Assembly: GCF_000512585.2 (NCBI RefSeq)
Contig: NC_089243.1
Coordinates: forward strand, 1 to 64,000
Direction: 5' to 3'
Source: Kwoniella bestiolae CBS 10118
Taxonomy: Eukaryota > Basidiomycota > Tremellomycetes > Tremellales > Cryptococcaceae
Length of the DNA stretch: 64,000 nt
The notes beneath the pieces are model-generated. The model made no database searches. It saw only the letters and a program-made list of their open reading frames with translations, and had not been told where the DNA came from. Positions 63,925 through 64,000 of the stretch are shown piece by piece. How positions within the stretch are numbered: position 1 is the stretch's first letter; every line of letters begins with the position of its first letter. Made by a program: the position numbers and the translations under genes.

Positions 63925-64000
63925 CTACGTGCTCAATTCCCCCTCCTCTCCCCTCCCAGGGAAAGCCCTCTCAAACACATCTCTATTCTCCCTCACCTCC
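63925..64000 (-). CDS. C-terminal end of a gene cut by the window edge
   Basis: The minus strand is open from 64000 to a TAG at 63925, giving 24 residues (EVRENRDVFERAFPGRG then EEGELST). The Glu/Arg-rich composition and the change in base pattern from the AT-rich flank suggest coding sequence. Nothing can be said of its function. Confidence 0.45.
   Translation of the reverse strand, partial: EVRENRDVFERAFPGRGEEGELST

Overview
The window is the left end of a chromosome from a basidiomycete yeast of the Tremellales (Cryptococcus/Kwoniella type). It opens with irregular C3-5TAA telomere repeats, the complement of the TTAGGGG(G) telomere. The genes are dense and mostly cut by short introns of about 50-60 nt with GTNNGT...YAG borders. 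The identity is inferred from telomere type, intron style and gene content.

Bases 1-7950 are a subtelomere. Next to the telomere lies a small Zn2Cys6/coiled-coil gene. It is followed by a 14-bp tandem array, then blocks of a TGCGA-N5-TGCG motif, which are inverted at the far ends. Between these blocks sit two unusual genes. One encodes a 505-residue protein of the Fpg/Nei (formamidopyrimidine-DNA glycosylase) fold. The other encodes a C2H2 zinc-finger protein with a large uncharacterised domain, whose linker is broken by four frame changes at homopolymers. Five copies of a roughly 190-200-bp repeat and a C-tract boundary close the subtelomere.

Bases 8.1-15.8 kb look like a sugar-acid or glucuronide utilisation cluster: MFS sugar transporter, SMP-30/gluconolactonase (divergent from the transporter), a short-chain dehydrogenase and an intronless beta-glucuronidase. 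From 16 to 31 kb follow a GRAM-VASt sterol-transfer protein and a peroxisomal (C-terminal AKL) alcohol-oxidase-like GMC enzyme. The same stretch holds three paralogous atypical SDRs, one unknown gene, an MDR reductase with a basic/acidic tail and an intronless alkanesulfonate-monooxygenase-like flavoenzyme.

From 31 kb on, core genes appear: AMMECR1, splicing factor CWC21, glutathione-dependent formaldehyde dehydrogenase and a mitochondrial ICT1-type release factor. A cation/proton antiporter, a SnoaL-like secreted protein, a polysaccharide-lyase-14-like secreted protein and a siderophore transporter follow, with several unknowns between them.

The most unusual gene of the interior is at 34083-36711. 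It joins an AT-hook, a domain resembling the helical domain of phage alpha-glutamyl/putrescinyl-thymine pyrophosphorylases (5-hmdU DNA kinase clade), and an HP1-like chromodomain. Together with the glycosylase-fold gene at the telomere, this gives the window two proteins whose folds act on modified DNA bases. That they form one system is only a hypothesis.
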